Notes: generated by a model not told the origin, from the sequence alone. 20,330 nt of DNA from CAG-1031 sp964391735 (GCA_964391735.1 CAYMNF010000040.1:1-20330), one strand, 5' to 3'. Counted from the first letter of the stretch, positions 1-7,181 are shown. Made by a program: numbers and translations.

Positions 1-398
1 ATACCGTTGTTGATGAAGATGATAGCGATGTTTTCACCGCGGTTGGCGGCGTGGATGGCCTCGCAGGTACCGATGGCGGCAAGGTCACCGTCGCCCTGAT
101 ATGTGAACACCAGGTTGTCGGGGTTGAGGCGCTTGGCTGCCGTGGCTACGGCGGGAGCGCGCCCGTGGGCGGCCTCAATCCAGTCAACGTTGATGTAGTT
201 GTATGCAAACACGGCGCAACCCACGGGGGCTACACCTATGGCTTTGTCGGCAAGGCCCATCTCTTCGATAACCTCCGACACCAGGCGGTGAACCACTCCG
301 TGGCTGCACCCCGGGCAATAGTGCATGTGGACGTCATTGAGCAGACTCGGCTTTTGAGCCACCACAGTGCCTTTTTCCTTAATTTCGTTTTTGGTCAT
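1..398 (-). CDS. 2-oxoacid:ferredoxin oxidoreductase, TPP-binding beta subunit (partial, N-terminal half)
   Basis: Seen: reading the minus strand from the ATG at 398 gives 132 residues, open to the window edge. They include YCPGCSHG (residues 27-34, with cysteines 28 and 31) and GDGD (102-105), followed by a hydrophobic strand and NN at the edge. Known: these are hallmarks of the beta subunit of the VorA/KorB/PorB group, in which GDGD starts the Mg-thiamine-pyrophosphate site. Whole subunits are about 250 residues, so roughly half is present. The enzyme decarboxylates a 2-oxoacid to an acyl-CoA and passes electrons to ferredoxin in the cytoplasm. The gene starts 38 bases after the alpha-subunit stop and should share its mRNA. 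Substrate (2-oxoglutarate, branched-chain 2-oxoacid or other) cannot be told from the sequence, so no symbol is given. A gamma subunit gene probably follows outside the window (inference). Confidence 0.93.
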   Translation of the reverse strand, partial: MTKNEIKEKGTVVAQKPSLLNDVHMHYCPGCSHGVVHRLVSEVIEEMGLADKAIGVAPVGCAVFAYNYINVDWIEAAHGRAPAVATAAKRLNPDNLVFTYQGDGDLAAIGTCEAIHAANRGENIAIIFINNG

Positions 399-436
399 GG
401 CTTGGATGCTATGATGTATTTTTTGGAGTGGTTATT

Positions 437-1531
437 TTATTTTGCTTCGGCCTCGGGGAAGTCCTTGAAGAATGCCTCGATAACCTCTTTGGGGTTAAGC
501 ACCATACCGCCCATGCGGCCGAAGTGGTGTACGGGCACACGGCCGTTGACAGCCAGGCGCACGTCCTCAATCATCTGGCCGGCGTTGAGCTCGGGAACCA
601 TAAAGCCCTTAACGCGCTTGGCGGTCTCCTCGATGATCTTTGTGGGGAAGGGCCACAGGGTGATGGGGCGGATAAGGCCAACCTTTACGCCACGCTCACG
701 CAGCATCTCGATGGCCTTCAGGCAGATGCGGGCAACTGAACCGAATGCCACGAAGATGTAGTCGGCGTCCTCGGTAAAGTATTCCTGATAGCGCACCTCA
801 TTCTCCTGCAGACGGCGATAGGTCTCCTGCAGGCGGTGGTTATTCTTCTCCATCTCGGCTGAGTCCAGCTCAAGGGTGGTCATCACGTTGCGTTTGCCGC
901 GGCTGCCGGCGTGGCCGGTAACGGCCCAGGGGCATTGCTCGGCAATCTCTTGGGCGGTGCGGCGCTTGCGCTGCTCGGGCAGGATAACCTTCTCCATGGT
1001 TTGGCCGATGACACCGTCGGCAAGTATCATGGCCGGGGTGCGGTATTTGAAAGCCAGGTCAAAGCCCAGGCCTACAAAGTCTGCCATCTCCTGCACGGTG
1101 GCGGGTGCCAGCACAATCAGGTGATAATCGCCGTGGCCGCCGCCTTTGGTGGCCTGGAAATAGTCGCCCTGTGAGGGTTGGATGGTGCCCAGGCCCGGGC
1201 CGCCACGCATTACGTTTACAATCAGTGCCGGGATCTCGCCGGCGGCAATATAGCTGATGCCCTCTTGCTTGAGCGATACGCCCGGTGATGAGGATGAGGT
1301 CATGACAGCCTTGCCGGTTGAGGCCCCGCCGTATACCATATTAATAGCGGCAACCTCGCTCTCGGCCTGCAATACAACCATGCCGGTGGTCTCCCACGGC
1401 ATCAGTTCCTCAAGGGTTTCGAGGACCTCGCTTTGCGGGGTGATGGGGTAGCCGAAGTAGCCGTCGCAGCCATAGCGTATGGCCGCATGGGCTATCGCTT
1501 CGTTGCCCTTCATCAATTTTACTTCTTCCAT
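437..1531 (-). CDS. vorB: 2-oxoacid:ferredoxin oxidoreductase, alpha subunit (VorB/KorA family)
   Basis: The 364-residue product is the alpha subunit of a multi-subunit 2-oxoacid:ferredoxin oxidoreductase, which with the beta subunit converts a 2-oxoacid plus CoA to acyl-CoA, CO2 and reduced ferredoxin. Seen: GYPITPQSE (residues 27-35), QAESE (55-59, the glutamate region that activates the TPP ring in this family), SSSSPGVSLKQEG (79-91) and RGGPGLGT (109-116). The pyrimidine-binding domain covers about residues 1-215 and the transketolase-C-like domain about 245-345. Length matches the separate alpha subunits usually annotated VorB in Bacteroidales, rather than the longer gamma-alpha fusions. 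It lies between the ferredoxin gene (79 bases upstream) and the beta subunit (38 bases downstream), all minus strand. The symbol follows the usual annotation of this family; the true substrate is not shown by sequence. Confidence 0.93.
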   Translation of the reverse strand: MEEVKLMKGNEAIAHAAIRYGCDGYFGYPITPQSEVLETLEELMPWETTGMVVLQAESEVAAINMVYGGASTGKAVMTSSSSPGVSLKQEGISYIAAGEIPALIVNVMRGGPGLGTIQPSQGDYFQATKGGGHGDYHLIVLAPATVQEMADFVGLGFDLAFKYRTPAMILADGVIGQTMEKVILPEQRKRRTAQEIAEQCPWAVTGHAGSRGKRNVMTTLELDSAEMEKNNHRLQETYRRLQENEVRYQEYFTEDADYIFVAFGSVARICLKAIEMLRERGVKVGLIRPITLWPFPTKIIEETAKRVKGFMVPELNAGQMIEDVRLAVNGRVPVHHFGRMGGMVLNPKEVIEAFFKDFPEAEAK

Positions 1532-1544
1532 TCTGTTTTTTTCA

Positions 1545-1587
1545 GGGTGTTAGGGTTGGGGTTTGGGAAAATTGGGGAGGTTTGGGG
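1545..1587 (+). other. Putative G-quadruplex motif in the ferredoxin-vorB intergenic gap
   Basis: Six runs of three or four Gs occur on the plus strand at 1545-1547, 1553-1555, 1558-1561, 1565-1567, 1574-1577 and 1584-1587. The linkers are 5, 2, 3, 6 and 6 bases, so several four-run subsets fit the G3+ with 1-7-base loop rule. The operon is transcribed from the other strand, so the Gs lie in the template strand and the mRNA is C-rich and poorly structured here. Folding and function are inference. Confidence 0.6.
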
Positions 1588-1610
1588 ATGCGTTGTCCCT
1601 CAGCCGCCGG

Positions 1611-1841
1611 TTACTTCTCTACAAAGCGGTAAACGGTAAAGCAGGCATCGGGGCATACTACAGCGCATGAGCCGCAGCCGATGCATTGCTCGGGGGCGGC
1701 GTCATAGGCATAGTGGTACCCGCGGTCGTTAACCTCGTCCGGCTGAAGTTTCAGCACATCGTTGGGACAGGCAACCACGCACAGGCCGCAGCCTTTGCAA
1801 CGCTCAACATTAATCTCCACGGCTCCTAATACTTTTGCCAT
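1611..1841 (-). CDS. 2x[4Fe-4S] ferredoxin-type subunit of the 2-oxoacid oxidoreductase
   Basis: A 76-residue bacterial-type ferredoxin with two complete cluster motifs: cysteines 15, 18, 21 and 25 (CKGCGLCVVACP) and 53, 56, 59 and 63 (CIGCGSCAVVCP). Each has the CX2CX2CX3CP spacing of [4Fe-4S] clusters. There is no signal peptide, so it is cytoplasmic. As first gene of the operon with vorB and the TPP subunit it is best read as the delta (KorD/VorD-type) subunit, carrying electrons from the TPP centre to free ferredoxin. The 27 residues between the two motifs, with the GYHYAYD segment, are typical of this subunit rather than of free clostridial ferredoxin. A good minus-strand promoter lies about 70 bases upstream. 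Family assignment is firm; the named partner is inferred from gene order. Confidence 0.92.
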   Translation of the reverse strand: MAKVLGAVEINVERCKGCGLCVVACPNDVLKLQPDEVNDRGYHYAYDAAPEQCIGCGSCAVVCPDACFTVYRFVEK

Positions 1842-1908
1842 GTCTGGGAAAGTTGATTTTGGTTTTAGATTGTTAGGTTGATTCTTTTGCGGCGTGTAAG
1901 TCCGCCCT

Positions 1909-1939
1909 CAAAATTACATAATCCCCCGCAAACCGCAAA
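1909..1939 (-). promoter_or_regulatory. Promoter of the 2-oxoacid:ferredoxin oxidoreductase operon
   Basis: On the minus strand TAATTTTG (1909-1916) fits the Bacteroidota -7 consensus TAnnTTTG. TTTG (1936-1939) fits the -33 element, with 19 bases between them. Transcription would start near 1902, giving a leader of about 60 bases before the ferredoxin ATG at 1841. Confidence 0.7.
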
Positions 1940-2048
1940 AACTTTTTTCAATTTCAAAGTAAAACTGCATTTGCGCCGGGGCCGCGCCCCTTTGCAGACC
2001 CATTCTGTCCCCGTTTTTTTCAACAATCGGTGCATGAAAAGTCGGTTT

Positions 2049-2078
2049 TTGTTTTTTATAAAATAAAGTATAAATTTG
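2049..2078 (+). promoter_or_regulatory. Promoter of ilvE
   Basis: TAAATTTG at 2071-2078 is a full match to the Bacteroidota -7 consensus. TTG at 2049-2051, in a T-rich tract, is the -33 element, 19 bases upstream. The expected start near 2085 gives a leader of roughly 33 bases. This promoter diverges from the oxidoreductase promoter at 1909-1939, and no gene lies in the 276 bases between the two start codons. Confidence 0.75.
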
Positions 2079-2117
2079 CCCTGTGAAGTTTAATTATTCC
2101 TTCAATCAATAATTATC

Positions 2118-3143
2118 ATGAAAACCCCCGAATTAGACTGGGCAAACCTGCCGTTTGGCTACGTACAGACCGATTATAATGTTCGCTGCTGGTATCGTGA
2201 CGGCAAGTGGGGCGAAATTGAAGTTTCGTCCTCAGAAACCATAAATGTACATATTGCCGCCACCACGCTGCACTATGGGCAAGAGATTTTTGAAGGCCTC
2301 AAGGCTTTCCGCGGCAAGGACGGCAAGATTCGCATATTCCGCATGGTTGACAACGGCGAGCGCATTCGCCAGTCAGCTGAGGGTCTGCTGATGCCCCCCA
2401 TCGACATGGACAAGTTTGAGGAGATGTGCCTCAAGGTGGTTAAGCTCAATGAGCGTTTCGTGCCCCCCTACGGCAGCGGCGCCTCGCTGTACCTGCGCCC
2501 CCTTCAGATTGGTATGTCGCCCCGCGTGGGTGTGAGCCCCGCCTCAGAATACCTGTTTATGATATTTGTAACCCCGGTTGGCCCCTACTTCAAGGAGGGT
2601 TTCCGCCCTACCAAGATTTGCATCAGCCGTGAGTATGACCGCGTTGCTCCCAAGGGTACCGGCCGCTATAAATGCGGTGGAAACTATGGCGCGTCAATCA
2701 AGGCCGGGGACATGGCTCACAAGCTGGGCTACTCAGCAATGCTGTATCTTGACCCCAAAGAGAAGAAGTACCTTGACGAGTGCGGCCCCGCAAACTTCTT
2801 TGCCATAAAGGATGGTAAATATATCACCCCTGAGAGTGAGTCAATCCTGCAATCAATCACCAACCGCTCCTTCATGCAGCTTGCCGAGGATATGGGTCTG
2901 GGGGTTGAGCGCCGCCACATCCCCGTTGAGGAGCTGGCTACTGTTGACGAGGCCGCCGCTTGTGGCACTGCTGCCGTGGCATCACCCATCAGCGAGATTG
3001 ACGACCTTGACACCGGTGTTAAATACATAATCTCAAAAGACGGCAACGCGGGCCCCAAAACTACCGAGCTGTATAACCGCCTGCGCGGCATCCAATATGG
3101 TGAGATTGAGGATCCCTACGGGTGGACCGTTATCGTTGACTGA
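2118..3143 (+). CDS. ilvE: Branched-chain amino acid aminotransferase
   Basis: The 341-residue product is a fold-type IV PLP aminotransferase that interconverts leucine, isoleucine and valine with their 2-oxoacids, using 2-oxoglutarate/glutamate. Seen: TLHYGQEIFEGLKAF (residues 50-64), the PLP-lysine region GTGRYKCGGNYG with Lys185 as Schiff-base residue, and DECGPANFF (220-228), which carries the class IV EXGXXN cofactor-binding signature. ACGTAA (281-286) is the phosphate-binding turn. Length fits the long, eukaryote-like BCAT group common in Bacteroidota. The ATG at 2118 follows a strong promoter and gives a standard N-terminus. Its TGA shares one base with the ATG of the HD-domain gene. 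It sits divergently beside an oxidoreductase that may consume branched-chain 2-oxoacids, a plausible but unproven metabolic link. Confidence 0.95.
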   Translation: MKTPELDWANLPFGYVQTDYNVRCWYRDGKWGEIEVSSSETINVHIAATTLHYGQEIFEGLKAFRGKDGKIRIFRMVDNGERIRQSAEGLLMPPIDMDKFEEMCLKVVKLNERFVPPYGSGASLYLRPLQIGMSPRVGVSPASEYLFMIFVTPVGPYFKEGFRPTKICISREYDRVAPKGTGRYKCGGNYGASIKAGDMAHKLGYSAMLYLDPKEKKYLDECGPANFFAIKDGKYITPESESILQSITNRSFMQLAEDMGLGVERRHIPVEELATVDEAAACGTAAVASPISEIDDLDTGVKYIISKDGNAGPKTTELYNRLRGIQYGEIEDPYGWTVIVD

Positions 3144-3703
3144 TGACAACCGATTGGCAATCAATAATTGACAAATATTATCCCGCCGGAACACTTCGGC
3201 GGGATATTTATCTTAAACATGTGCGTCAGGTTGCCGACCTGGCCCTGAAAATAAATGCCGAGCGTGCCTTGGGATTGAACCCTGCCGATGTCGAGGGGGC
3301 GGCCATGCTGCATGATATTGGCATAGTGGGTACTGCCGCCGACAAAATAGGGTGTTTGGGTACCGAGCGCTACATAATGCACGGGCCGTTGGGTGCCGAC
3401 CTGCTGCGGCGCGAGGGTGCCCCTGAGGAGTGGGCGCGTGTGGCCGAACGCCACACCGGCGTGGGCCTGACGGCTGATGTCATCGCCATGCTGGACCTGC
3501 CGCTGCCCCCCGGCCGTGAGTACTGCCCGCAGACTACCCTGGAGCGCCTTGTCTGCTACGCCGACAAGTTCTACTCAAAGAGCGGGGACATGCAGCAAAA
3601 GTCATTTCAGCGCGCACGCGCATCAATCGCCCGCCATGGTGGCGACGGGTTGGCGCGGTTTGACGCCATGGCTCGCGAGTTCGGGCAACCCGACCCGCAA
3701 TAG
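3143..3703 (+). CDS. HD-domain phosphohydrolase family protein
   Basis: A 186-residue cytoplasmic protein with an HD (metal-dependent phosphohydrolase) domain over about residues 20-145. Candidate metal ligands in the usual order are His26 (LKHVRQV), His57-Asp58 (LHDIG, the HDIG variant), His80 (YIMHG), His104 (ERHTG) and Asp141 (YADKFYS). Known: such proteins cleave phosphoester bonds in nucleotides or related molecules. The substrate of this small stand-alone group is not established, so no specific function is claimed. The ATG overlaps the ilvE stop by one base, suggesting translational coupling. A strong hairpin followed by a T-rich stretch lies within its first 25 codons and may lower its transcription. 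The stop is only four bases from the stop of the convergent hydrolase gene. Confidence 0.88.
   Translation: MTTDWQSIIDKYYPAGTLRRDIYLKHVRQVADLALKINAERALGLNPADVEGAAMLHDIGIVGTAADKIGCLGTERYIMHGPLGADLLRREGAPEEWARVAERHTGVGLTADVIAMLDLPLPPGREYCPQTTLERLVCYADKFYSKSGDMQQKSFQRARASIARHGGDGLARFDAMAREFGQPDPQ
3179..3214 (+). terminator. Terminator-like hairpin inside the start of the HD-domain gene
   Basis: A perfect 10-base-pair stem is formed by 3179-3188 (TATCCCGCCG) and 3197-3206 (CGGCGGGATA), with an eight-base loop. The RNA then reads TTTATCTT at 3207-3214. Placed 35 bases past the ilvE stop, it could end part of ilvE transcription or act as an attenuator for the HD gene. The U-tract is interrupted and the hairpin also encodes protein, so the role is uncertain. 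Confidence 0.45.
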
Positions 3704-3707
3704 GTGT

Positions 3708-4346
3708 TTACAGGAACGGATTGGCGCGCAACTCGGCCGCAACCGTGGTTGAAGGCCCGTGACCGGGATACAGAACGGTGTCGGGCGGCAAGGTTAGGAT
3801 GCGCTGACGCAGGGCCGACACAAGGGTTTGCATGTTTCCGCCCGGCAGATCGGTGCGACCGATTGATTCCCTGAAAATGGTGTCGCCCGTTATGGCCCAG
3901 CCGCTTTCAGCACAATAATATACTACACTACCGGGGCTGTGGCCCGGGACGCTGATTACCTTCAGCTCCCCTTCACCCAAGGTGATTATCTGTCCGTCAT
4001 GCAGGGGTGTGCCCACTTCAAGTGTACCCGGTTGTTCCTCAAGGCGGAACATCTGTGCTTGCTCGGGGCGGAACTTGCCCAAAAAGGCGTCATCGGGATG
4101 CGCCTCAACACTCAGTCCGTATTCCCGCATCACCCACTCGGCGCCTAAGGTATGGTCAACGTGTAGATGAGTAAACAGCAGTCTCTCAGGTTTTAAGCCA
4201 TTTTGCTGAATAAAATTTTTCAGCCTCTCGCAGTCACGACTGTTGGTCATGCCGGGGTCAACGATTGCCGCCGCGCCGGTGGCCGTGTCCCAAACCACGT
4301 AGGTATTGACCTGGAACAGATTGAATTCAAATCCTTGTATCTTCAT
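3708..4346 (-). CDS. MBL-fold metallo-hydrolase, glyoxalase II-like
   Basis: A 212-residue cytoplasmic protein of the metallo-beta-lactamase fold. Metal ligands are visible in the family order: His60, His62, Asp64 and His65 (THLHVDH), His136 (VPGHSPGS), Asp155 (TGDTIF) and His196 (YPGHG). GRTDLPGG (163-170) and the short length match the single-domain YcbL-like relatives of hydroxyacylglutathione hydrolase. Known: these bind two metal ions and hydrolyse thioesters such as S-lactoylglutathione-like compounds. The separate C-terminal glutathione-binding domain of classical glyoxalase II is absent, so the physiological substrate is open. It follows rsmG on the same strand after 50 bases, with no terminator or clear promoter between, so the two are probably co-transcribed. 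Confidence 0.9.
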   Translation of the reverse strand: MKIQGFEFNLFQVNTYVVWDTATGAAAIVDPGMTNSRDCERLKNFIQQNGLKPERLLFTHLHVDHTLGAEWVMREYGLSVEAHPDDAFLGKFRPEQAQMFRLEEQPGTLEVGTPLHDGQIITLGEGELKVISVPGHSPGSVVYYCAESGWAITGDTIFRESIGRTDLPGGNMQTLVSALRQRILTLPPDTVLYPGHGPSTTVAAELRANPFL

Positions 4347-4396
4347 AGTTGTGTATCTTTTATTTTCTGTCGGTGAAAATTTAAAGGGCTAAAAAA

Positions 4397-5020
4397 TTAT
4401 AAAGCCGTGTAAATCACATATTTATTTTCGAAAAAAGGAAGGGGGAACATCGAGTGGATGTCAGCCGCGACAATATTGCGGTTTTTGCAGGCCTTGATTT
4501 CGTCGGTGAGGTCACCACCCTTCAGGCATATCAGCCCGTTTGGCAGGTTGTTGCTGTTTTTGCCCCCGATGTGTGGGCGCGCCGCCTTAATCAAATCGGG
4601 CAGCGGCATAACGGCGCGGCTCAGGACGTAGTTGAACTTTTCCCGGATCTCTGAGCTGTCCCCGTGTTGCACCCTCACATTCTCGAGCCCGGCCTCGTTG
4701 GCAACCGCTTCAGCCACACGCAGCTTCTTGGCGATGCGGTCAACCAAAAGAAATGAGCACTCGGGCCACAGCATGGCAAGGGGCACAGAGGGGAATCCGC
4801 CCCCGGCACCCAAATCCATAAAGGTGGTTCCCGGCTTCGGCTTCATAAACCGCGCTATTGCCAGGGAGTGCAATATATGATGGATGGCAAGGTTGTCAAT
4901 GTCGCGGCGTGACACAACATTGATTTTGGCGTTCCATTCGGGATACAGCGTCAACATCACCCTCAATTGCTCGCGCTGCTGGGGGGTCAGGTCCGGGAAA
5001 AAACGTAAAATCTCATCCAT
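4397..5020 (-). CDS. rsmG: 16S rRNA (guanine(527)-N7)-methyltransferase
   Basis: The 207-residue product is RsmG (GidB), which methylates N7 of G527 in the 530 loop of 16S rRNA using S-adenosylmethionine. Seen: NVVSRRD (34-40), an N-terminal RNA-contact region, then the SAM-binding MDLGAGGGFPSVPLA (68-82) and an acidic end of strand 2 at LLVDRIAKK (91-99). Near the catalytic region come LSRAV (133-137) and CLKGGDL (165-171). Length is normal for the family. The ATG at 5020 gives the usual N-terminus, EILRFFPDLTPQQREQL. It is first gene of a minus-strand pair with the MBL hydrolase and diverges from the C10 protease, with 163 bases between starts. Loss of this enzyme is known to give low-level streptomycin resistance in other bacteria; nothing here suggests damage. 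Confidence 0.95.
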   Translation of the reverse strand: MDEILRFFPDLTPQQREQLRVMLTLYPEWNAKINVVSRRDIDNLAIHHILHSLAIARFMKPKPGTTFMDLGAGGGFPSVPLAMLWPECSFLLVDRIAKKLRVAEAVANEAGLENVRVQHGDSSEIREKFNYVLSRAVMPLPDLIKAARPHIGGKNSNNLPNGLICLKGGDLTDEIKACKNRNIVAADIHSMFPLPFFENKYVIYTAL

Positions 5021-5069
5021 CGCTTTTTTAACAAATTAGTTAGCTGAAGTGTTGCAGTGAACGTTTTGG

Positions 5070-5077
5070 CAAAAATA
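5070..5077 (-). promoter_or_regulatory. Possible -7 element for rsmG
   Basis: TATTTTTG on the minus strand fits TAnnTTTG and would start transcription about 40 bases before the rsmG ATG. No convincing -33 TTG is present at the right spacing, so this is tentative. It lies back-to-back with the -7 element of the C10 protease at 5102-5109, so the two promoters may compete. Confidence 0.4.
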
Positions 5078-5101
5078 ATGAAAAACTTCAGAAACTTTTA
5101 T

Positions 5102-5109
5102 TAAATTTG
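5102..5109 (+). promoter_or_regulatory. -7 element of the C10 peptidase promoter
   Basis: TAAATTTG matches the Bacteroidota -7 consensus fully and is followed by C, as is common. The expected start near 5115 leaves a leader of about 69 bases. The -33 region has no clear TTG, which may indicate a weak or activator-dependent promoter (inference). Confidence 0.6.
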
Positions 5110-5113
5110 CACC

Positions 5114-5142
5114 TGGACGCTGCCCCCGTGTGGCAACGTCCA
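5114..5142 (+). promoter_or_regulatory. Leader hairpin at the 5' end of the C10 peptidase mRNA
   Basis: TGGACG (5114-5119) pairs with CGTCCA (5137-5142). After one C/A mismatch, TGCC (5121-5124) pairs with GGCA (5132-5135) around a seven-base loop. The stem starts at or next to the predicted transcription start, so it would cap the mRNA. ACTTTTAGC follows, which is a poor U-tract, so a 5' stabiliser fits better than a terminator. Confidence 0.5.
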
Positions 5143-5183
5143 CTTTTAGCTAATAACTAATACCTAACTCAATAGATAACAGG

Positions 5184-7181
5184 ATGAAGAAGATTTTCGT
5201 ATTGGCATGTTTGGCCATGACGGGAATGTTGGGCGTGTTTGCCGAGACCTTGAGTCCCGATGAGGCCCTTATGCGTGTAGCCAACAGTAGCCAAGTGCCT
5301 GCAAAGGTCAGCGGGTTGGCAACCTCGGCTCTTGAGCTCAAGAGCACATACACCATGCCCGACGGTGCCCCGGGGGTATATTTGTTCAGTAACAACGCCT
5401 CCTGGATGGTGGTGTCGGCCGACACACGTGCCGCTGCCCTGTTGGGCTATGGCGATGGACTGAGCAACGGCTCCATCCCCCCCGCCATGCAATACTGGCT
5501 GGATTTCTATGCCCGCGAGATGGCCGCAGCCCCCGATGTAATGTTTATACCCCGCGTTGAGTCGCGCGCCGACCGTGCCGCGATTGCACCGTTGATTAAG
5601 AGCACCTGGGACCAGGATGAGCCGTTTAACGACCTCTGCCCGGTAATCAACGGCCGCCGCTGCTACACCGGCTGTGTGGCAACCGCCATCGCCCAGATTG
5701 CATACTACTATAAGTGGCCGCAGCAGGGTGTCGGTTCACACTCATACACCTTCCAGGTCGGCTCCCAAAACTACACCGAGTCCTTTAACTTTGGTGGCAC
5801 CACCTTTGATTATGCCAACATGCTCGACAGCTATTCAGGCTCATACACCCACACCCAGGCTCAGGCCGTGGCAACCCTGATGAAGGCCTGCGGCGTGTTG
5901 TGCGACATGATGTACACCCCCACCTTCTCGGGTGCCACCGACATCAGCGCCGGTGCCGGCATGGTTCAGTACATGAAGTATAGCCCCGAGTGCACCATGG
6001 AGATGCGTGACAATTATTATGCCGCTCAATGGGAGCAGTTGATTTATGACCAGCTGACTCTGGCACAGCCCGTCCCCTACGGCGGCGCTACCGCTAAGGA
6101 GGAGGGCCACGAGTTTATTTGCGACGGATATCGCGACGGGTATTTCCACTTCAACTGGGGATGGAGCGGCATGAGCGACGGTTACTTTCTGCTCAGCTCA
6201 CTCAACCCCGAGACTCAGGGCTCAGGCGGTGCCGCTTCAAGCATGGGCTTTGACTATCAGCAGTCAATCCTCGCCAACCTGCGCCCCATCAAGGCCGGTG
6301 ACAAAATCGTCGCCAACATGTGGGCAAAGTCGTTCGCAACCTCATCATCAAGCTACAATCGCCGTGCAGGCTCAAACGTCAGGATTCAGGGCTATTTCGG
6401 CAACAATACAACCTCACCGCTTGACAAGGTTATCATCGGTTTGCAGTGCATCAATGCGGATAACAACGATATAATGTACGTCGGCAATACCGGCATCACC
6501 GACTTCCCCTCAGGGTACGGCTTTGAGGAATTTGTGGTGAATGCCAAGGACTTCTCAGTGGGCACATGGTACGTTGTCCCCGCCTACAAATACAACGACG
6601 TATGGGCTCCCATGACCTACGACCCCAAGACTCAGGCCCCGATGAAGTTTACCGTAACCTCAGACAAGGTCACCATTGAGGCCGGCACGCCCATTCCCGA
6701 CCCCGACGTCCTCTCTTTTGTCAGCACCTTCAAGGGCTGGTCTGAGAAGGAATTGGTAATCGGCCAAACCTCAAAATTCTCATTTGACGTCACCGCCTCG
6801 CAAGACTGCAAGGTTACCTTCCAGCCGCTGTTGGTTGATGCCAACGGTGTAATGAAGATTCGCGCCGGTGCAAAAGAGGTTTCCCTTACCGCCGGTACAC
6901 CCGGCAATATCGAGTTCTCCATGAAGTTCTCAGAGTCATTGCAACCTAACGTTACCTATTACCTGGTTAACACCTACATCGACCACAACAGCTACGTCAC
7001 CATCGGCGACCCCGTGCCCGTTAAGGTGGTGAAACAGGCCGGCATCGAGGCTATCGAGGCCGAGGCTGCAACGGTGGTTGAGACCTTTGACCTGAGCGGT
7101 CGCCCCGTCATCAACCCCACAAGCGGCATATATCTGCAGCGCATGAGCGATGGCACCGTAAAACGCGTGTACATTCGTTGA
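5184..7181 (+). CDS. Secreted C10-family (streptopain-like) cysteine protease with type IX-like C-terminal tail
   Basis: A 665-residue secreted peptidase. Residues 1-20 are a signal peptide (MKK, hydrophobic core, VFA before ETL). Residues 21-135 resemble the inhibitory propeptide of streptopain (SpeB), with DEALMRVAN and SWMVVSADTRAAALLGYG. The C10 catalytic domain spans about 136-365: Cys164 in CYTGCVATAIAQIAYYYKWP, His309 in EGHEFICDGY, and the HFNWGWSGMSDGYFLLSSLN block (322-341) that carries the conserved tryptophans. Two beta-sandwich-like segments follow (about 370-500 and 505-625). The end, FDLSGRP...SGIYLQRMSDGTVKRVYIR, has the DxxGR...GIY form of Bacteroidota sorting tails. Known: C10 enzymes are secreted as zymogens and degrade host or dietary protein. 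The gene stands alone, with its own promoter and terminator; no separate staphostatin-like inhibitor gene is seen. Confidence 0.92.
   Translation: MKKIFVLACLAMTGMLGVFAETLSPDEALMRVANSSQVPAKVSGLATSALELKSTYTMPDGAPGVYLFSNNASWMVVSADTRAAALLGYGDGLSNGSIPPAMQYWLDFYAREMAAAPDVMFIPRVESRADRAAIAPLIKSTWDQDEPFNDLCPVINGRRCYTGCVATAIAQIAYYYKWPQQGVGSHSYTFQVGSQNYTESFNFGGTTFDYANMLDSYSGSYTHTQAQAVATLMKACGVLCDMMYTPTFSGATDISAGAGMVQYMKYSPECTMEMRDNYYAAQWEQLIYDQLTLAQPVPYGGATAKEEGHEFICDGYRDGYFHFNWGWSGMSDGYFLLSSLNPETQGSGGAASSMGFDYQQSILANLRPIKAGDKIVANMWAKSFATSSSSYNRRAGSNVRIQGYFGNNTTSPLDKVIIGLQCINADNNDIMYVGNTGITDFPSGYGFEEFVVNAKDFSVGTWYVVPAYKYNDVWAPMTYDPKTQAPMKFTVTSDKVTIEAGTPIPDPDVLSFVSTFKGWSEKELVIGQTSKFSFDVTASQDCKVTFQPLLVDANGVMKIRAGAKEVSLTAGTPGNIEFSMKFSESLQPNVTYYLVNTYIDHNSYVTIGDPVPVKVVKQAGIEAIEAEAATVVETFDLSGRPVINPTSGIYLQRMSDGTVKRVYIR

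Noticed and set aside
51..761. Plus-strand open frame of 236 codons
   Set aside because: Lies antisense to the beta and alpha oxidoreductase subunits, which have clear conserved motifs; its translation is low-quality and resembles no family.
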